Part shown: positions 55,690-63,619 of the stretch, piece after piece
Numbering within the stretch: the stretch's first letter is position 1
Layout of the letters: each line of letters opens with the position of its first letter
NCBI RefSeq assembly: GCF_000381025.1
Contig: NZ_KB905815.1
Location: forward strand, 293,789 to 357,788
Reading direction: 5' to 3'
DNA length: 64,000 nt
DNA from: Streptomyces sulphureus DSM 40104
Lineage (GTDB): Bacteria; Actinomycetota; Actinomycetes; Streptomycetales; Streptomycetaceae
Made by a program: the position numbers and the translations under genes
Notes under the pieces: model-generated
Database searches by the model: none
What the model saw: only the letters and a program-made list of their open reading frames with translations
What the model was told of the DNA's origin: nothing

Positions 55690-57748
55690 GCTGAAGCGCT
55701 TCACGAGGGGACGGATGCCGCGGGCCGCGCTCGTCGCGATGGTCCTGCTGCCGCTGCTCTACGGCGCCCTGTACCTGTGGTCGTTCTGGGACCCCTACGA
55801 GCGGCTCGACCGGATACCGGTTGCGCTCGTCAACGAGGACGAGGGCACCGCGATATCCGGCGAGAAGCTGCACGTCGGCGACTCGATCGTGGAGGCGCTC
55901 CACGACAGCGACACCTTCGACTGGCGGGAGACCGACGCGGCGGACGCCCGCGAGGGCGTCGAGGACGGGCGCTACTACCTCTCGCTCACCATGCCGTCCG
56001 ACTTCAGCAAGAAGGTCGGCTCGGCCTCCGGCGACGACCCGGACACCGGCGCCCTCCAGGTGCGGAGCAACGACGCGAGCAACTACATCGTGGGGCAGAT
56101 CTCCCGCACCGTCTTCTCCGAGGTGCGGGCCGCCGCCTCCAGCAAGGTGTCGCGCGGCTTCTACGACCGGATCTACCTCTCCTTCTCCACCCTCCACGGC
56201 AAGACCTCGGAGGCCGCCGAGGGAGCGGACGAGCTCGGCAGCGGCATCGGCAAAGCGAAGAGCGGCGCCGGCGAACTCGACGAGAAGCTCGGCGAACTCC
56301 ACGAGGGCACCGGCGACCTGAAATCCGGCACCTCCGAACTCCGCAAGGGCGCGGGGAAGTTGAAGAAGGGCTCCGCGCAGGTCGCGGAGGGCACGGGAGA
56401 GCTCGCCGGCAAGGTGAACAAGGCGGCGGACGCGCTCCGGCCCGTCCTCGACGAGCACGGGGACGAGATCGAGAAGACCGCACGCGGCGTCGCACGTGCG
56501 AGCAAGGAGCTCAAGGACGACCTCGGCGCGCTCCCCCGGGAGGCGCGGAAGGCGGAGTCGGAGGCGCAGCGCGCGGCGAAGACCCTCGCCGTGCTGGAGC
56601 GCACGCGCTGCGGGGAGGATTCCGCCGATCCGGAGTGCCCGGCGCTGAAGAAGGCGGTCGACGCGGCCGAGCGCTCGGCCGAAGTCGCCTCGGACGTCAA
56701 CGACTTCGTGGCCGACCAGGCCGAGCAGCGCAACCTCGACCGGCTCGGTGAGCGCCTCGACGACCTGCACGGCGTCGCGACGCTCCTCGCCGACCGCGCG
56801 CCCGCGCTCGGCGACGACCTCGACTCCGCCGTACGCCAGATCGACAAGCTCGACCGCGGCGCGCAGCAGGTCTCCAAGGGAGCCTCGCGGTTGCACACGG
56901 GGCTCGCTTCCGCCGACCGCGGCGCGGGCCAGGTGGACGAGGGCGCGGGCCGCCTCCAGGCCGGAGCCGGCGACCTCAAGGGCGGACTGGTCCGACTCTC
57001 GGAGGGTTCCGGCGAGTTGGCCACGGGGCTCCACGAGGGCGCGAAGCAGATACCCGACCTCGGCGACGAGGAGCGGAACGACCGCACGGGGCCGATGTCC
57101 GACCCCGTCGGCCTGGAGTCGGAGAAGGCGCACGCGGCGCCCAACTACGGCACCGGGTTCGCTCCGTACTTCATCCCGCTCGCACTCTGGGTCGGCGCCA
57201 TGATCGCGTACATGCTGCTGCCGCCGCTGAGCAAGCGCGCGCTGGCGGCCGGAGCCCCGGCATGGCGGATCGCGCTCGCCGGCTGGCTGCCGGTGGCCGG
57301 GCTCGGCGTCGCGCAGGCGGGAGCGCTCCTCGCGGTCCTGCACTGGGGCCTCGGGCTCCAACTCGCCAGGGGCGCAGGCACCGTGGGCTTTCTGCTGCTG
57401 GTGACGGTCTGCTTCACGGCGATCGTGCAGTTCCTCAACGCCCGCTTCGGTCCGGCGGGGCGCATTCTCGTGCTCGCGATGCTCATGCTCCAGCTCACCT
57501 CGGCCGGCGGCACCTACCCGATCCAGACGAGCCCGGAGTTCTTCAACGCACTCCACCCCTTCCTCCCGATGAGCTACGTGGTCGAGGGGCTGCGGCATCT
57601 GATCACCGGTGGCGGTCTCGGCCCCGTGTGGCAGGCGTGCGGGGTGCTCGCCGCGTACGCGGCGGGTGCGCTGGCGCTCACGGCGTGGACCGCGCGCCGG
57701 CGCCAGGTGTGGACCGTCGACCGGCTCCGTCCTGAGCTGGCGCTGTGA
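55661..57748 (+). CDS. YhgE/Pip-family membrane protein
   Basis: Predicted exporter-like or phage-infection-protein-like ABC-2 membrane protein, 695 aa. An N-terminal membrane segment (AALVAMVLLPLLYGALYLWS) precedes a large extracytoplasmic part. It contains VALVNEDEGTAISGEKLHVG and long heptad-like repeats of Gly/Ala/Lys (LRKGAGKLKKGSAQVAEGTG; VSKGASRLHTGLASADRGAG). Five C-terminal membrane segments follow (LALWVGAMIAYMLLPPLS to CGVLAAYAAGALALTAWTA), with LHPFLPMSYVVEGLRHLITG. The ATG at 55661 has GGGGAGGAGAGC upstream inside the ATPase gene. The substrate is unknown. Confidence 0.92.
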   Translation: MRSPRLAALELKRFTRGRMPRAALVAMVLLPLLYGALYLWSFWDPYERLDRIPVALVNEDEGTAISGEKLHVGDSIVEALHDSDTFDWRETDAADAREGVEDGRYYLSLTMPSDFSKKVGSASGDDPDTGALQVRSNDASNYIVGQISRTVFSEVRAAASSKVSRGFYDRIYLSFSTLHGKTSEAAEGADELGSGIGKAKSGAGELDEKLGELHEGTGDLKSGTSELRKGAGKLKKGSAQVAEGTGELAGKVNKAADALRPVLDEHGDEIEKTARGVARASKELKDDLGALPREARKAESEAQRAAKTLAVLERTRCGEDSADPECPALKKAVDAAERSAEVASDVNDFVADQAEQRNLDRLGERLDDLHGVATLLADRAPALGDDLDSAVRQIDKLDRGAQQVSKGASRLHTGLASADRGAGQVDEGAGRLQAGAGDLKGGLVRLSEGSGELATGLHEGAKQIPDLGDEERNDRTGPMSDPVGLESEKAHAAPNYGTGFAPYFIPLALWVGAMIAYMLLPPLSKRALAAGAPAWRIALAGWLPVAGLGVAQAGALLAVLHWGLGLQLARGAGTVGFLLLVTVCFTAIVQFLNARFGPAGRILVLAMLMLQLTSAGGTYPIQTSPEFFNALHPFLPMSYVVEGLRHLITGGGLGPVWQACGVLAAYAAGALALTAWTARRRQVWTVDRLRPELAL

Positions 57749-57765
57749 GGAGGGAGAATCGACGC

Positions 57766-58461
57766 ATGTCGAGGAGGACCACAGCGAACGGGACGGGCGG
57801 CACGCAGCCCGCGGCGGGCGGCGCAGCCGAGGACGAGTCCGGCCCGAAGGGCAGGCGCAGCCGGGTTTCAACCCGGCAGAAGCTCTTCCACGCTGCGGTG
57901 ACCCTCATCGCCGAACAGGGCTTCTCCTCCACGACGGTGGAGGAGATCGCCGAGCGCGCGGGAGTCGCCAAAGGCACCGTCTACTACAACTTCAGCAGCA
58001 AGACGGAGCTCTTCGAGGAGTTGCTGCGGCACGGCGTCGGGCTGCTCGCAGCGGACCTCCAGCAAGCGGCGACGGAGACGATCGCGGCCGGAGGCACCCG
58101 CGTCGACGCGCTCGACCGCATGATCAGAGCCGGTCTGGTCTTCATCGACAGGTACCCCGCCTTCACCCAGCTCTACGTGGCGGAGCTGTGGCGGACCAAC
58201 AGGGCCTGGAACGACACCCTGCTCGTCGTGCGGAAACAGGCCGTCGCGATCGTGGAGGAGGTGCTCCGGGACGGCGTGCGCGAGGGCGAGTTGAGCGAGG
58301 AGATCGACGTCCCGCTCACCGCGGCCGCGCTCGTCGGGATGGTGCTGGTGGCAGCGCTCGACTGGAAGGCGTTCCAACCGGAGCGGTCCCTCGAGGACGT
58401 GCACGCCGCGCTCTCGCTGCTGCTCCAGGGGCGGGTAGGCGGCAGTGCGCGTCCCCGGTAG
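57766..58461 (+). CDS. TetR-family transcriptional repressor
   Basis: DNA-binding repressor, 231 aa, most likely controlling its own operon through the palindrome at 54741-54762. A polar N-tail (1-35) precedes the TetR helix-turn-helix: RQKLFHAAVTLIAEQGFSST, TVEEIAERAGVAKGTVYYNF and SSKTELFEELL. The C-terminal ligand domain (about 85-225) is helical, with DRYPAFTQLYVAELWRTNRA. The ATG at 57766 is preferred because AGGAGGGAG lies 9 nt upstream; a GTG at 57745 overlapping the YhgE stop is an alternative. The inducer is unknown. Confidence 0.93.
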   Translation: MSRRTTANGTGGTQPAAGGAAEDESGPKGRRSRVSTRQKLFHAAVTLIAEQGFSSTTVEEIAERAGVAKGTVYYNFSSKTELFEELLRHGVGLLAADLQQAATETIAAGGTRVDALDRMIRAGLVFIDRYPAFTQLYVAELWRTNRAWNDTLLVVRKQAVAIVEEVLRDGVREGELSEEIDVPLTAAALVGMVLVAALDWKAFQPERSLEDVHAALSLLLQGRVGGSARPR

Positions 58462-58693
58462 CCGTTCGGCCACCGGAGACGCGCACGGCGCATCCCCCGT
58501 TCCCCCGTTCCCCCGTGCACCGGAATCCCCCGATTCCCGGTGTTTCCCCCGTATCCCCCCGTACCGCGCGGGACGCTCCCGAACCGCCGCCCCGTGCCGG
58601 CGGTCCCGGGTGCGTCCCGGCTGCGCATCACTCTGCCGTTCCTGCCGCTTCCGTCCCATCCGCGTGGGTACTCAACCAGCACGCTGAGTCGCC

Positions 58694-58711
58694 GTGAGTA
58701 CCTGTACTCAC
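58694..58711. repeat. Palindrome upstream of the flavoprotein gene
   Basis: GTGAGTAC-ct-GTACTCAC, 8-bp perfect arms with 2-nt centre, about 80 nt before the ATG at 58792. Operator-like; the binding protein is unknown. GGTACTCA at 58670-58677 may be a half-site. Confidence 0.6.
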
Positions 58712-58777
58712 CGCCGCACGACCGCTGCTGAGCACCCCGGCGGACAGGCCGGACGCGGCCCCCGCCGGACGCGCGGC

Positions 58778-58783
58778 TAGAGT
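58778..58783 (+). promoter_or_regulatory. Putative -10 (TAGAGT), leaderless flavoprotein start
   Basis: TAGAGT is a near-perfect -10 ending 8 nt before the ATG at 58792, and no ribosome binding site lies between. Confidence 0.5.
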
Positions 58784-58791
58784 CACGGGCC

Positions 58792-60177
58792 ATGGCACGT
58801 ATCGCGGTGATCGGCGCGGGGATGGGTGCGATGGCGGCGGCGGCGCGGTTGGCCACCGCGGGCCACCGCGTCGAGGTCTACGAGCGCACGGGGACGTACG
58901 GCGGTTCCGTCGGGCGCTTCGCGCGCGACGGGTTCGCCTTCGACACCGGTCCCGGGCTGCTCCACCTTCCCGCCGTCTACCGCGACCTCTTCGTGAAGAC
59001 CGGCCGCCGCCCGCTCGAGGACGCCGTCGACATGCGGCAGGTCGAGCCGGCCGCGCGGCATCTCTTCCCCGGCGGTAGATGCGTCGACTTCCCCAACTCG
59101 TCGCGCGGGAAGGCGATCGAGGCGCTCGACGGCGGCCTCGGACCGGGCGTCGGCGAACGGTGGGCCGCCTTGATGGGGAAGGCGCGCGACGTCTGGGACG
59201 CCACCCGGCGCCCGCTCCTGGAGGAGCCGCTGCGTGCCGGCGCGCGCCGACCGGAGGTCGCGCGCCGTGACCCGTACTCCGCGCCCCGGCGCGGGGTGCT
59301 CCGCCGGCGTGCGCCCTCGTTCGCGCACACGGTCCTGCGCGAGCTGGGGGACAGTCGGGCCGCTGCGCTGCTCTCGGCGCAAGTCGCCGGGTTCGGCGTG
59401 GACCCGGCGAGCGCGCCCGCGAGTGCCGTCGTACTGCCGTACCTGGAGCACACCTTCGGCACCTGGTATGTCGGCGGCGGTCTGCGGGCGCTCGCCGAGG
59501 CGCTCCACGAGCGGTGCCGCGAGCGGGGCGTCACATTCCGTTTCGACGCGGAGGTACGCGCCGTCCACGAGGCGGCAGGCCGCGCGGCAGGCGTCGAACT
59601 CGCCGACGGCAGCACCGAGTCGAGCGACCTGGTGATCGCCGCCGCCCCCGGCCCCGGACGACCGGCCGACGCACCCACCGCGCCCGCACGCTGCACCGTC
59701 CTGCTCGCGCTCCGCGGCGGCCGGCCCGCGGACACACCGCACCGGACGCTCGTCCACCGCGCGGACTCCCCCGCCCCCGTCACCGTCCTGCGCCCCGACG
59801 ACCCGGCCCTGCGCCCCGACGACGACCACGAGGCCGCCGTCCTCACCGCCCACGTCCCGGCCGGCCGCAGCCCCGACCCCGACGCGCTCCTCGCCGCCGC
59901 GGACGCCGCGGGGCTGGGCCTCGGTCCCCGGGTGCTGTGGCGCGAGGTGCGCACGGCCGCGGACGTCGCAACGCAGACCGGCGCCCCCGGTGGTGCGGTC
60001 CCGGGCCCCGCGCTCTCCGGGCAGCGCGACACCCGGACGAACACGGCCGAGCTGCCGGGGCTCTACCGTGCCGGCGGCTGGGCGCATCCGGGCGGCGGAC
60101 TGGCGCACGCGGGGATGTCGGGAGCGCTCGTCGCCGGGCTGATCGTGGAGGGAGACGGCTGGCAGGGGTCGTACTGA
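58792..60177 (+). CDS. FAD-dependent phytoene-desaturase-like oxidoreductase
   Basis: Flavoprotein of the CrtI/amine-oxidase fold, 461 aa. The N-terminal FAD-binding segment is RIAVIGAGMGAMAAAARLAT, followed by HRVEVYERTGTYGGSVGRF. DTGPGLLHLPAVYRDLF is typical of CrtI-type enzymes, as are TWYVGGGLRALAEALHERC and the C-terminal LYRAGGWAHPGGGLAHAGMS. No other carotenoid genes are nearby, so the substrate is unclear; membrane-related or isoprenoid oxidation is only a guess. The ATG at 58792 appears leaderless. It is convergent with the membrane protein gene, 25 nt apart. Confidence 0.88.
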   Translation: MARIAVIGAGMGAMAAAARLATAGHRVEVYERTGTYGGSVGRFARDGFAFDTGPGLLHLPAVYRDLFVKTGRRPLEDAVDMRQVEPAARHLFPGGRCVDFPNSSRGKAIEALDGGLGPGVGERWAALMGKARDVWDATRRPLLEEPLRAGARRPEVARRDPYSAPRRGVLRRRAPSFAHTVLRELGDSRAAALLSAQVAGFGVDPASAPASAVVLPYLEHTFGTWYVGGGLRALAEALHERCRERGVTFRFDAEVRAVHEAAGRAAGVELADGSTESSDLVIAAAPGPGRPADAPTAPARCTVLLALRGGRPADTPHRTLVHRADSPAPVTVLRPDDPALRPDDDHEAAVLTAHVPAGRSPDPDALLAAADAAGLGLGPRVLWREVRTAADVATQTGAPGGAVPGPALSGQRDTRTNTAELPGLYRAGGWAHPGGGLAHAGMSGALVAGLIVEGDGWQGSY

Positions 60178-60202
60178 GCCGGGCGCCCGCCACCCGGGTC
60201 GG

Positions 60203-61249
60203 TCAGTACCGCCAGTCCCCGTAGTAGCCGTTCTGCTGCTCGTCCTGCTGCGGCTGCTGGTACTCGCCGTACTGCTCGTACCCGTACTCGGGCTGTGTGT
60301 ACGGGACGCCCTGGCCGTCGCTTCCGTAGCCCTGCTGCCAGGACTGGTACTGCTGCTCCTGCTGGGCCTCGGGCGCCCGCTGCTGCGGAACCCAGACGCC
60401 GCCGGGCGGGGTGTCGCCGGGCTGCTGGTACGTGGGCGCCGGCTGGTAGCCCTGGTCCCAGCCGTAAGTGGCCGCGGGGTAGGGCGGGTTGGACGCCTGG
60501 TCGAGGTGGGCCGCGGTGTGGTCCGGCTGCGGAGCGTAGGGCTGTTGCGGGGCGTACCCGGTGCCGCCGAAGACGTTGGGGCCCTCGTCGAGGGCCGCCG
60601 TGCCGTAGGCGGGGTCCTGGTAGGCGGGCTGGCCGTAGCCGTCGGTCCACGGCTGGTAGCCCTGGTAGCTGTCGTAGCCCTGGTAGCCGGCGTACTCGTA
60701 CGGGTCGGGCTGGGGAGGCTGGTCGTACTGCTGGTCGGCGAACGCATAGGCGTGGGACGGCTGTTCGCCGTAGAACGGCTGCTGTGCGTAACCGTCCTGG
60801 AAGGTGCCGTACGGGTCGTAGAAGGTCTCCTGGCCCGGATCGGCAGCGGCGTACGCGGCAGGGGCGTCCTCCTGCACCTCGGCGTGCGGGGCGCCGTGCG
60901 CCTGCGGTGGCACGGGGCCGGCTTCCAGATCGCTCACTTCGAGCGAGGGCTCGGAGTCCGCGGCGTCGTCGCGGCGGCGCCGGCTGGACCCCGGCATACC
61001 GCCGAGGGCCCAGCCGGTGGCGAATCCGCGCCGGTAGGAGAGCGTCACGAAGGTCTGGCCGACGGCGAACGCGGCGACACCCACCGCGATCACCAGCATC
61101 GAGGGCATCAGGGTGCCGACGACGACGCCCATGAACCCGAGGAAGGCCAGCACCCTCCAGCGAAGCCGCGCCTTGTGCTGCATCAGCACTTCACCGAGCA
61201 GCCAGAGCGCGACGCCGCCGAATGCGATGTAGAGGACCGTCCAGCCCAT
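60203..61249 (-). CDS. Membrane protein with long Tyr/Gln/Pro-rich low-complexity tail
   Basis: Function unknown, 348 aa. Three membrane segments occupy the first 75 residues: VLYIAFGGVALWLLGEVLM, VLAFLGFMGVVVGTLM and MLVIAVGVAAFAVGQTFVTL. Then come a basic stretch (SSRRRRDD) and a disordered tail of about 250 residues. It is first acidic, then dominated by Tyr, Gln, Pro, Gly and Asp (YAGYQGYDSYQGYQPW; YGYEQYGEYQQPQQDEQQNG) and ends GYYGDWRY. Tail composition resembles prion-like domains. The ATG at 61249 (GAGAGGGGCGTAC upstream) starts at the first membrane segment. It is 38 nt downstream of metF, which ends at 61288. Confidence 0.82.
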   Translation of the reverse strand: MGWTVLYIAFGGVALWLLGEVLMQHKARLRWRVLAFLGFMGVVVGTLMPSMLVIAVGVAAFAVGQTFVTLSYRRGFATGWALGGMPGSSRRRRDDAADSEPSLEVSDLEAGPVPPQAHGAPHAEVQEDAPAAYAAADPGQETFYDPYGTFQDGYAQQPFYGEQPSHAYAFADQQYDQPPQPDPYEYAGYQGYDSYQGYQPWTDGYGQPAYQDPAYGTAALDEGPNVFGGTGYAPQQPYAPQPDHTAAHLDQASNPPYPAATYGWDQGYQPAPTYQQPGDTPPGGVWVPQQRAPEAQQEQQYQSWQQGYGSDGQGVPYTQPEYGYEQYGEYQQPQQDEQQNGYYGDWRY

Positions 61250-61287
61250 GTACGCCCCTCTCCCGCTCCCGAGCCGGCGCCGTGGGC

Positions 61288-62205
61288 TCAGGATTTGTTG
61301 GTCAGGCCCAGATTCTGGTGGATCTCCAGTGTCGCCGTTGAGTGGTTGAGCGTGATGAAGTGCAGCCCGGGGACGCCCTCGGACAGCAGCCGCTCGCACA
61401 TCTCAGTGGCGTACTCGATGCCAACAGAGCGTACCGCCGCCGGATCGTCCGCGACGGCCTGCAGCCGATCCGTCAGCGCCTTGGGGAACGTCGTCCCCGA
61501 GAGCTGCGAAAACTTCTCCAGCTGGCCGATGTTGGTGAGGGGCATGATCTCCGGGATGATCGGGGTTTGGCAACCGGCGGCTGCGACCCTGTCCCGGAGC
61601 CTGAGGTAGTCCTCCGGCTCGAAGAACATCTGCGTGATGGCGTAGTCGGCGCCTGCCCGGCACTTGTCGACGAAGTGCTTGATGTCCGTCTCCCAGTCGG
61701 TGGAGCGCGGGTGCATCTCGGGGAAGGCGGCGACACCGACGCAGAAGTCGCCCGACTCCTTGAGGAGTTCGACGAGTTCGGAGGCGTACTCCAGTCCTTC
61801 GGGGTGCTTGACCCACTCGCCCATGGGGTCGCCGGGCGGGTCGCCGCGGAGGGCGAGGACGTTCGTGATCCCCACGTCGGCGAACTGGCCGATGACGTTG
61901 CGCAGCTCCGCCCGGGAGTGGCTGACGGCCGTGAGGTGGGCGACCGCGGTAAGTGTGGTCTCGGCCGCGATCCGCTCGGTCTGCCGCACGGTTCCGTCAC
62001 GGGACGATCCGCCGGCTCCGTAGGTCACGGAGACGAAGGTCGGCGAGACGGCCTCGACACGGCGCAGGGCGTCCCAGAGGGTCCGCTCGCCCTTCTCCGT
62101 CTTCGGTGCGAAGAACTCGAAGGAGAAGGACTGTTCGCCGGAGGCGAGCAGGTCGCGGACGGTCAGGGAACGTTCGGTCCTTGGGGGTGAGATACCGATG
62201 GCCAT
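61288..62205 (-). CDS. metF: Methylenetetrahydrofolate reductase MetF
   Basis: FAD-dependent TIM-barrel enzyme that reduces 5,10-methylene-THF to 5-methyl-THF, the methyl donor for methionine synthesis. The protein is 305 aa: [20 protein letters not shown] with the catalytic Glu, [51 protein letters not shown] and [16 protein letters not shown]. The ATG at 62205 follows TAGCCT (62217-62212) by 6 nt, so the transcript may be leaderless. The membrane protein gene follows 38 nt downstream; a palindrome lies about 100 nt upstream. Confidence 0.97.
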   Translation of the reverse strand: MAIGISPPRTERSLTVRDLLASGEQSFSFEFFAPKTEKGERTLWDALRRVEAVSPTFVSVTYGAGGSSRDGTVRQTERIAAETTLTAVAHLTAVSHSRAELRNVIGQFADVGITNVLALRGDPPGDPMGEWVKHPEGLEYASELVELLKESGDFCVGVAAFPEMHPRSTDWETDIKHFVDKCRAGADYAITQMFFEPEDYLRLRDRVAAAGCQTPIIPEIMPLTNIGQLEKFSQLSGTTFPKALTDRLQAVADDPAAVRSVGIEYATEMCERLLSEGVPGLHFITLNHSTATLEIHQNLGLTNKS

Positions 62206-62302
62206 GGCTGAAGGCTAGTGCCACCTTCCTGCGAGCGGGCAGAAAAGTTTTTCAGAATGCTCCCCCTTGTACAGATTGTTCCCCTTATCTCTGACGGAAA
62301 GT

Positions 62303-62317
62303 GTCCAGTAACTGGAC
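62303..62317. repeat. Palindrome upstream of metF
   Basis: GTCCAGT-a-ACTGGAC, perfect 7-bp arms with a 1-nt centre, about 98 nt upstream of the metF start and 56 nt beyond the thiE stop codon. Candidate operator for metF. Confidence 0.55.
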
Positions 62318-62372
62318 GGACATTGGCCTCTTGACGAGCGGCGACGCCGACTGGCATCGACGTCGCCGCCGG

Positions 62373-63050
62373 TCAACGGCGACGGAGACGTCGTGCGAGC
62401 TTCGCGGCAGCCGCACCCGGGTCCGCCGCATCGGTCACTGCGCGTACCACAACCACCCGCGAAGCTCCGGCCTCCATCACCTCGTCCAGGTTCCCCTCGT
62501 CGATCCCGCCAATCGCGAACCACGGCTTCGCCGTCCCCAGCGAAGCCGCATACCGCACCAGCGCGAGGCCGGGGGCGCGGCGGCCGGGCTTGGTGGGGGT
62601 GGGCCAGCACGGGCCCGTGCAGAAGTAGTCGACCTCCGGGTCAGCGGCGGCCGCCGCTGCCTCGCTCTCGGCGTGAGTGGAGCGGCCGAGCAGGGGCGAG
62701 GGACCGAGGAGGCTGCGGGCCGCCCCGAGGGGGAGGTCGCCCTGGCCGAGGTGGAGGACGTCGGAGCCGGCGGCGAAGGCGACGTCGGCGCGGTCGTTGA
62801 CGGCGAGCAGGGCGCCGTGCCGGCGGCAGGCTTCGCGGAAGACCTCCAGGTACTCCAGCTCCTCACCCGCCTCCAGCCCCTTCTCCCTGAGCTGGACGAT
62901 GTCGACGCCGGCCGCGAGGACGGCGTCGAGAAAAGCGGGCAGGTCCCCCTGGCGGCGGCGCACGTCGGTGCAGAGGTACAGCCGGGCGTCGGCTAGGCGT
63001 TGGCGGAGCCAGGCGCCCTCGGGTGCGGGCTCCGTCGGCTTGGCGGGCAT
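62373..63050 (-). CDS. thiE: Thiamine-phosphate synthase ThiE
   Basis: Joins HMP-pyrophosphate and the thiazole phosphate to give thiamine phosphate. The protein is 225 aa, a TIM barrel. Conserved pieces are [86 protein letters not shown] and [20 protein letters not shown]. The ATG at 63050 has AGGGGGAGAG upstream. No TPP-riboswitch sequence was recognised directly upstream. It follows the Rv2175c-like gene by 122 nt on the same strand. Confidence 0.96.
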   Translation of the reverse strand: MPAKPTEPAPEGAWLRQRLADARLYLCTDVRRRQGDLPAFLDAVLAAGVDIVQLREKGLEAGEELEYLEVFREACRRHGALLAVNDRADVAFAAGSDVLHLGQGDLPLGAARSLLGPSPLLGRSTHAESEAAAAAADPEVDYFCTGPCWPTPTKPGRRAPGLALVRYAASLGTAKPWFAIGGIDEGNLDEVMEAGASRVVVVRAVTDAADPGAAAAKLARRLRRR

Positions 63051-63172
63051 GGGTCTCTCCCCCTGCGCAGCGCTGTGCGGGCCGCGCACGCGGCCCGCAC
63101 AGCATCGGTCTTCTCCGCGACCGGCGGCCGCGGGACTCTCTCAAGGTTCCGGCGCGGAGCGCGCCGGCGCAC

Positions 63173-63538
63173 TCAGACGGCGAGCGCCTGGGCCCGGCGC
63201 TTCACCTCCGTCCCGCGGTTCTCCCGCAGTGCGGTGACGGGGCTTCCCGGGAGGCTCTCATCCTCGGTGAAGAGCCACTCCAGCATCTCCTCGTCGGTGA
63301 AGCCGTCGTCCTTGAGCAGGGTGATGGTCCCGGCGAGGCCCTTGACGATCCTGCCCTCCCCGAGGAAGGCGGCGGGGATCTGCAGCACACGCTCCTCTCC
63401 GCGCCGCACCGCGATCAGCTGGCCCTCCTTGACCAACTGGCGGACTCGGGTCACCTCGACGCCGAGCTCCTCGGCGGCGTCGGGAAGGGTGATCCAGGCG
63501 GGGACGAGAGCATCGGTCTTCGCGTCAATCTCGGTCAC
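63173..63538 (-). CDS. Rv2175c-family winged-helix DNA-binding protein
   Basis: Small helix-turn-helix protein, 121 aa. In Mycobacterium tuberculosis Rv2175c is a substrate of the kinase PknL. The sequence shows VPAWITLPDAAEELGVEVTR, VRQLVKEGQLIAVRRGEERV (MerR-like HTH), IVKGLAGTITLLKDDGFTDE, EMLEWLFTEDESLPGSP and ends ENRGTEVKRRAQALAV, a strongly conserved tail. The GTG start at 63538 (VTEIDAKTDALVP) matches what I recall of S. coelicolor; an ATG at 63562 would add 8 residues. Target sites unknown. Confidence 0.92.
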   Translation of the reverse strand: MTEIDAKTDALVPAWITLPDAAEELGVEVTRVRQLVKEGQLIAVRRGEERVLQIPAAFLGEGRIVKGLAGTITLLKDDGFTDEEMLEWLFTEDESLPGSPVTALRENRGTEVKRRAQALAV

Positions 63539-63619
63539 GCTTCCCAGAGTGCCATCTGCCACCGACAGCCACTAGACGGGCCTGCGCAACCGGCCCACCG
63601 CGCACCCCGGACGCCCGGG

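Larger units (their letters stand above)
58462..58791. other. Intergenic region with C-rich repeats and a palindrome
   Basis: 330 nt without a gene. Left half (58493-58563): repeated TCCCCCGT units, three in direct tandem, with more copies after. Right half: palindrome at 58694-58711 and a -10 element at 58778-58783. Confidence 0.6.

Noticed and set aside
62206..63172. Possible TPP or SAM riboswitch near thiE and metF
   Set aside because: No conserved thi-box or SAM-aptamer sequence was recognised in 62206-62372 or 63051-63172; only a DNA palindrome is present.
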